64,000 nt of DNA, taken from contig NZ_JADBGR010000104.1 of assembly GCF_014892515.1 (NCBI RefSeq), forward strand, positions 181,507-245,506, read 5' to 3'. Shown here piece by piece: positions 62,265 to 64,000 of this stretch. The first letter of the stretch is position 1; every line of letters starts with the position of its first letter. This DNA comes from Myceligenerans pegani (GTDB lineage Bacteria; Actinomycetota; Actinomycetes; Actinomycetales; Cellulomonadaceae). Position numbers and translations under genes: made by a program. The notes under the pieces were generated by a model, which did not search any database, was not told the DNA's origin, and worked only from the letters and a program-made list of their open reading frames with translations.

Positions 62265-63718
62265 CGGAGATCTTCCTTTCGTGGGGTTGTCAGAGCTGAC
62301 GGTGCGGCTCGGCGGGAGTCGCGGGGGAGGGATGACGTGGGGAGGAACGAGACGGCGATCGCGATCGCGACCAGCGCGGCCCCGCCGCCGAACGCGGTCG
62401 TGAAGTCGATGTCGTCGGGGGTGCCGGCCGCTCCGATGGCGACACCCGCCAGGACGGCGAGGCCGACGGCGCCGCCGACCTGCTGCGCGGCGTTGACGAG
62501 CCCGCTGAGCAGGCCCGACTCACCGTCCGCGCTGTTCCGTACGCCCATCGCGGTGGCATTGACGAGGCTGAGCCCGAGCCCGGCGCCGATCATCAGGAAC
62601 GAACCCAGCAAGCCGGCTGAGAAGCCGCTGGTCGTGGGGTCGAACGCCAGCCACAGGTAGCCGGCCAGCAGCATCGCGAGACCCGTCCGCTGGGCGTTGT
62701 CGAGGCCGAGGAGCCTGGCCGTCAGCGGTGCGAGGCCGCTGCCCACGATGATCATCAGGGCGATGGGGACCTGCGCCATCCCGGTCGCCGTCGGACTCAT
62801 CCCGAGCTCCTCCTGCTGGTACTGCGGCAGGAAGAAGAACAGGCTCGTGAGCGTGCCCCCGGTCAGCAGCATCACCGTGTTCGCCTTGACCACGGTCGTG
62901 CGGCGGAAGACGCTCAGCGGTACCAGGGGATGCGCGGCACGGCGCTCGACGAGCGCGAACGCCGTCAGGGCGACGGCGCCGACGAGCAGGCCGCCGATCG
63001 CGGCGGGCGATCCCCAGCCGGACTCTGCGGCAGCGCTGGAGCCCAGCGCGACGGCGGAGATCCCCAGGGTGATGGTGGCGGCGCCGGGTAGGTCGAACGA
63101 GCCGGGACGGCCCGGAACGGACGGCATCCTGCGCCAGACGACGATCATCCCGACGACGCCCAACGGCACCGGCGCGGCGAACACGGCCTGCCAGCCCAGC
63201 GTGCCGGTCAGCACCCCGCCGAGGAAGACGCCGGTCAGGCTGCCGGCACCGGCGACGACGCCCCAGATGCCCATCGCACGCGTGCGTTCTGCGGGGGAGC
63301 GGTAGAGCGCCAGCACGAGGGACAGTGCGGCAGGCATCAGCACCGCGGCCCCGATCCCCTGGGCGATGCGCCCGGTGACCAGCATCGCGCCGCCCGAGGC
63401 CGTCGCGCAGAACACCGACGCCGCCAGGTAGAGCGTCATGCCGGCCATGAAGAGCCGCTTCGCCCCGAGGACGTCGGCGAGGCGGCCGCCGAGCAGCAGG
63501 AGCCCGGCGAACGCCACCAGGTAGCTGTCCACCACGACCGTGAGGCCCGCGGCCGACAGCCCGAGGTCCTCGCGGATCCGCGACCCGGCGAGATTCACCA
63601 TCGCCGAGTCGAGAACGACCAGGAACATCGCGGTCGCCAGGCCGGTCATCGCCGGGCCACGCGGCCGGGGCGCCAGGGTTCCTGCGGGTGTCGGGTGCTG
63701 TGAGAGCGTCTCACTCAT
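62261..63718 (-). CDS. MFS drug transporter (DHA2, 14-TM type)
   Basis: A 485-residue major-facilitator transporter. About 14 membrane segments are visible, with motif A 'LLLGGRLADVLGAKRLFMAG' and motif C-like 'GVVAGAGSLTGVFLGGVLTG', as in the EmrB/QacA group. It probably exports toxic compounds by proton antiport. It heads the operon with the NmrA-like and Dabb genes, and is divergent from the ATPase-type regulator at the window end. No ribosome site anomaly was seen. Confidence 0.9.
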   Translation of the reverse strand: MSETLSQHPTPAGTLAPRPRGPAMTGLATAMFLVVLDSAMVNLAGSRIREDLGLSAAGLTVVVDSYLVAFAGLLLLGGRLADVLGAKRLFMAGMTLYLAASVFCATASGGAMLVTGRIAQGIGAAVLMPAALSLVLALYRSPAERTRAMGIWGVVAGAGSLTGVFLGGVLTGTLGWQAVFAAPVPLGVVGMIVVWRRMPSVPGRPGSFDLPGAATITLGISAVALGSSAAAESGWGSPAAIGGLLVGAVALTAFALVERRAAHPLVPLSVFRRTTVVKANTVMLLTGGTLTSLFFFLPQYQQEELGMSPTATGMAQVPIALMIIVGSGLAPLTARLLGLDNAQRTGLAMLLAGYLWLAFDPTTSGFSAGLLGSFLMIGAGLGLSLVNATAMGVRNSADGESGLLSGLVNAAQQVGGAVGLAVLAGVAIGAAGTPDDIDFTTAFGGGAALVAIAIAVSFLPTSSLPRDSRRAAPSALTTPRKEDLR

Positions 63719-63877
63719 CGTGTCGGCCTCCGGGAAGGATGTCGGTCGGTTCCGGCAGCGGGGGACTCCCGTGCCGGCGACACCACGATCGTGTGGCCGT
63801 GCCCGCGCTCGCGTCGGTGATGATCACCTAGATCGCGAGCATGTCGCCCGGGCGGCATCGACCCCTAGGGTCGGCAC

Positions 63878-64000
63878 ATGCCAACGCCCTCCGGATCGCT
63901 CGTCGGCCGTCGCGACGAGGTCGGCCGCCTCCTGGAACTCACCGGTGCCGCGGAGCAGGGTGAGGGCGGCGCTCTCGTCCTCCGGGGGGAGCCGGGCATC
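63878..64000 (+). CDS. Start of an ATPase-type regulator, cut by the window end
   Basis: The first 41 codons read 'MPTPSGSLVGRRDEVGRLLE' through 'GGALVLRGEPGI' and run off the window. 'LVGRRDEV..LL' followed by the beginning of a Walker A ('RGEPGI...') is how LuxR- or SARP-linked AAA regulators begin, like the one at 34719-37673. Divergence from the MFS operon (159-base gap) suggests it controls that operon. The C-terminal type cannot be known from here. Confidence 0.7.
   Translation, partial: MPTPSGSLVGRRDEVGRLLELTGAAEQGEGGALVLRGEPGI

Overview
The window is very GC-rich and dense, with frequent GTG starts and 1-4 nt overlaps between stop and start codons. The order holA - rpsT - lepA - hemW - hrcA - dnaJ - rsmE - HIT - phoH - ybeY - CNNM - era - leuA is the chromosomal backbone of Actinobacteria. 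Excalibur, DUF3097, mycothiol-type (maleylpyruvate isomerase-like) and DUF4870 proteins fit this as well. My inference is a Micrococcales chromosome, perhaps close to Cellulosimicrobium, Promicromonospora or Cellulomonas; no rRNA, tRNA or plasmid feature was seen.

Layout. 0-10.5 kb: holA, a proline symporter, a G5/excalibur lipoprotein, rpsT, a complete branched-chain amino acid ABC operon in which the second permease and first ATPase are fused (livK-livH-livMG-livF), a Ca2+/H+ antiporter and a MazF/PemK-like protein. 10.5-17.3 kb: an accessory island between two MazF-like paralogues in inverted orientation. It holds a GNAT acetyltransferase, a frameshifted gene, three back-to-back hairpins, a leftward operon (unknown - resolvase-like - HAD phosphatase), a divergent XRE regulator plus HD-domain phosphohydrolase, a HicA-like/HTH toxin-antitoxin-like pair, and a truncated GNAT remnant. 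A 53-bp element occurs twice here in inverted orientation, on either side of the XRE/HD genes. 17.3-24.9 kb: a P450 lacking the ExxR arginine, a DinB-like enzyme, a HAD-IIA phosphatase, lepA, hemW and a P/Q/G-rich membrane protein.

24.9-33.6 kb: a six-gene Mrp Na+/H+ antiporter operon read leftward with 4-nt overlaps throughout, bracketed by related P/Q/G-rich membrane proteins. 33.7-38 kb: a DUF3097 protein and a large LuxR-type ATPase regulator with a tiny charged protein overlapping its start. 38-42.4 kb: an HSL-type esterase, then CIRCE-hrcA-dnaJ-rsmE ending in an 18-bp terminator hairpin. 42.5-45 kb: a BON/OmpA protein coupled to a membrane-anchored protein with two helix-hairpin-helix repeats. 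45.3-49.8 kb: HIT, phoH, ybeY, a CNNM transporter and era. 49.8-57.4 kb: a membrane-anchored hydrolase, a large membrane protein with an LRV-like tail, an alanine-type aminotransferase, and leuA behind a leader peptide with three consecutive Leu codons and an attenuator-like hairpin. 57.6-64 kb: a membrane protein with an L7/L12-like C-terminal domain, an acetamidase/formamidase plus amidase pair, a coupled Dabb/NmrA-like/MFS operon, and the start of a second ATPase-type regulator cut by the window edge.

The most novel candidate is the 12.1-16.7 kb module: a regulator, two predicted phosphohydrolases, a resolvase-like protein and a toxin-antitoxin-like pair tied together by one repeated palindromic regulatory element.
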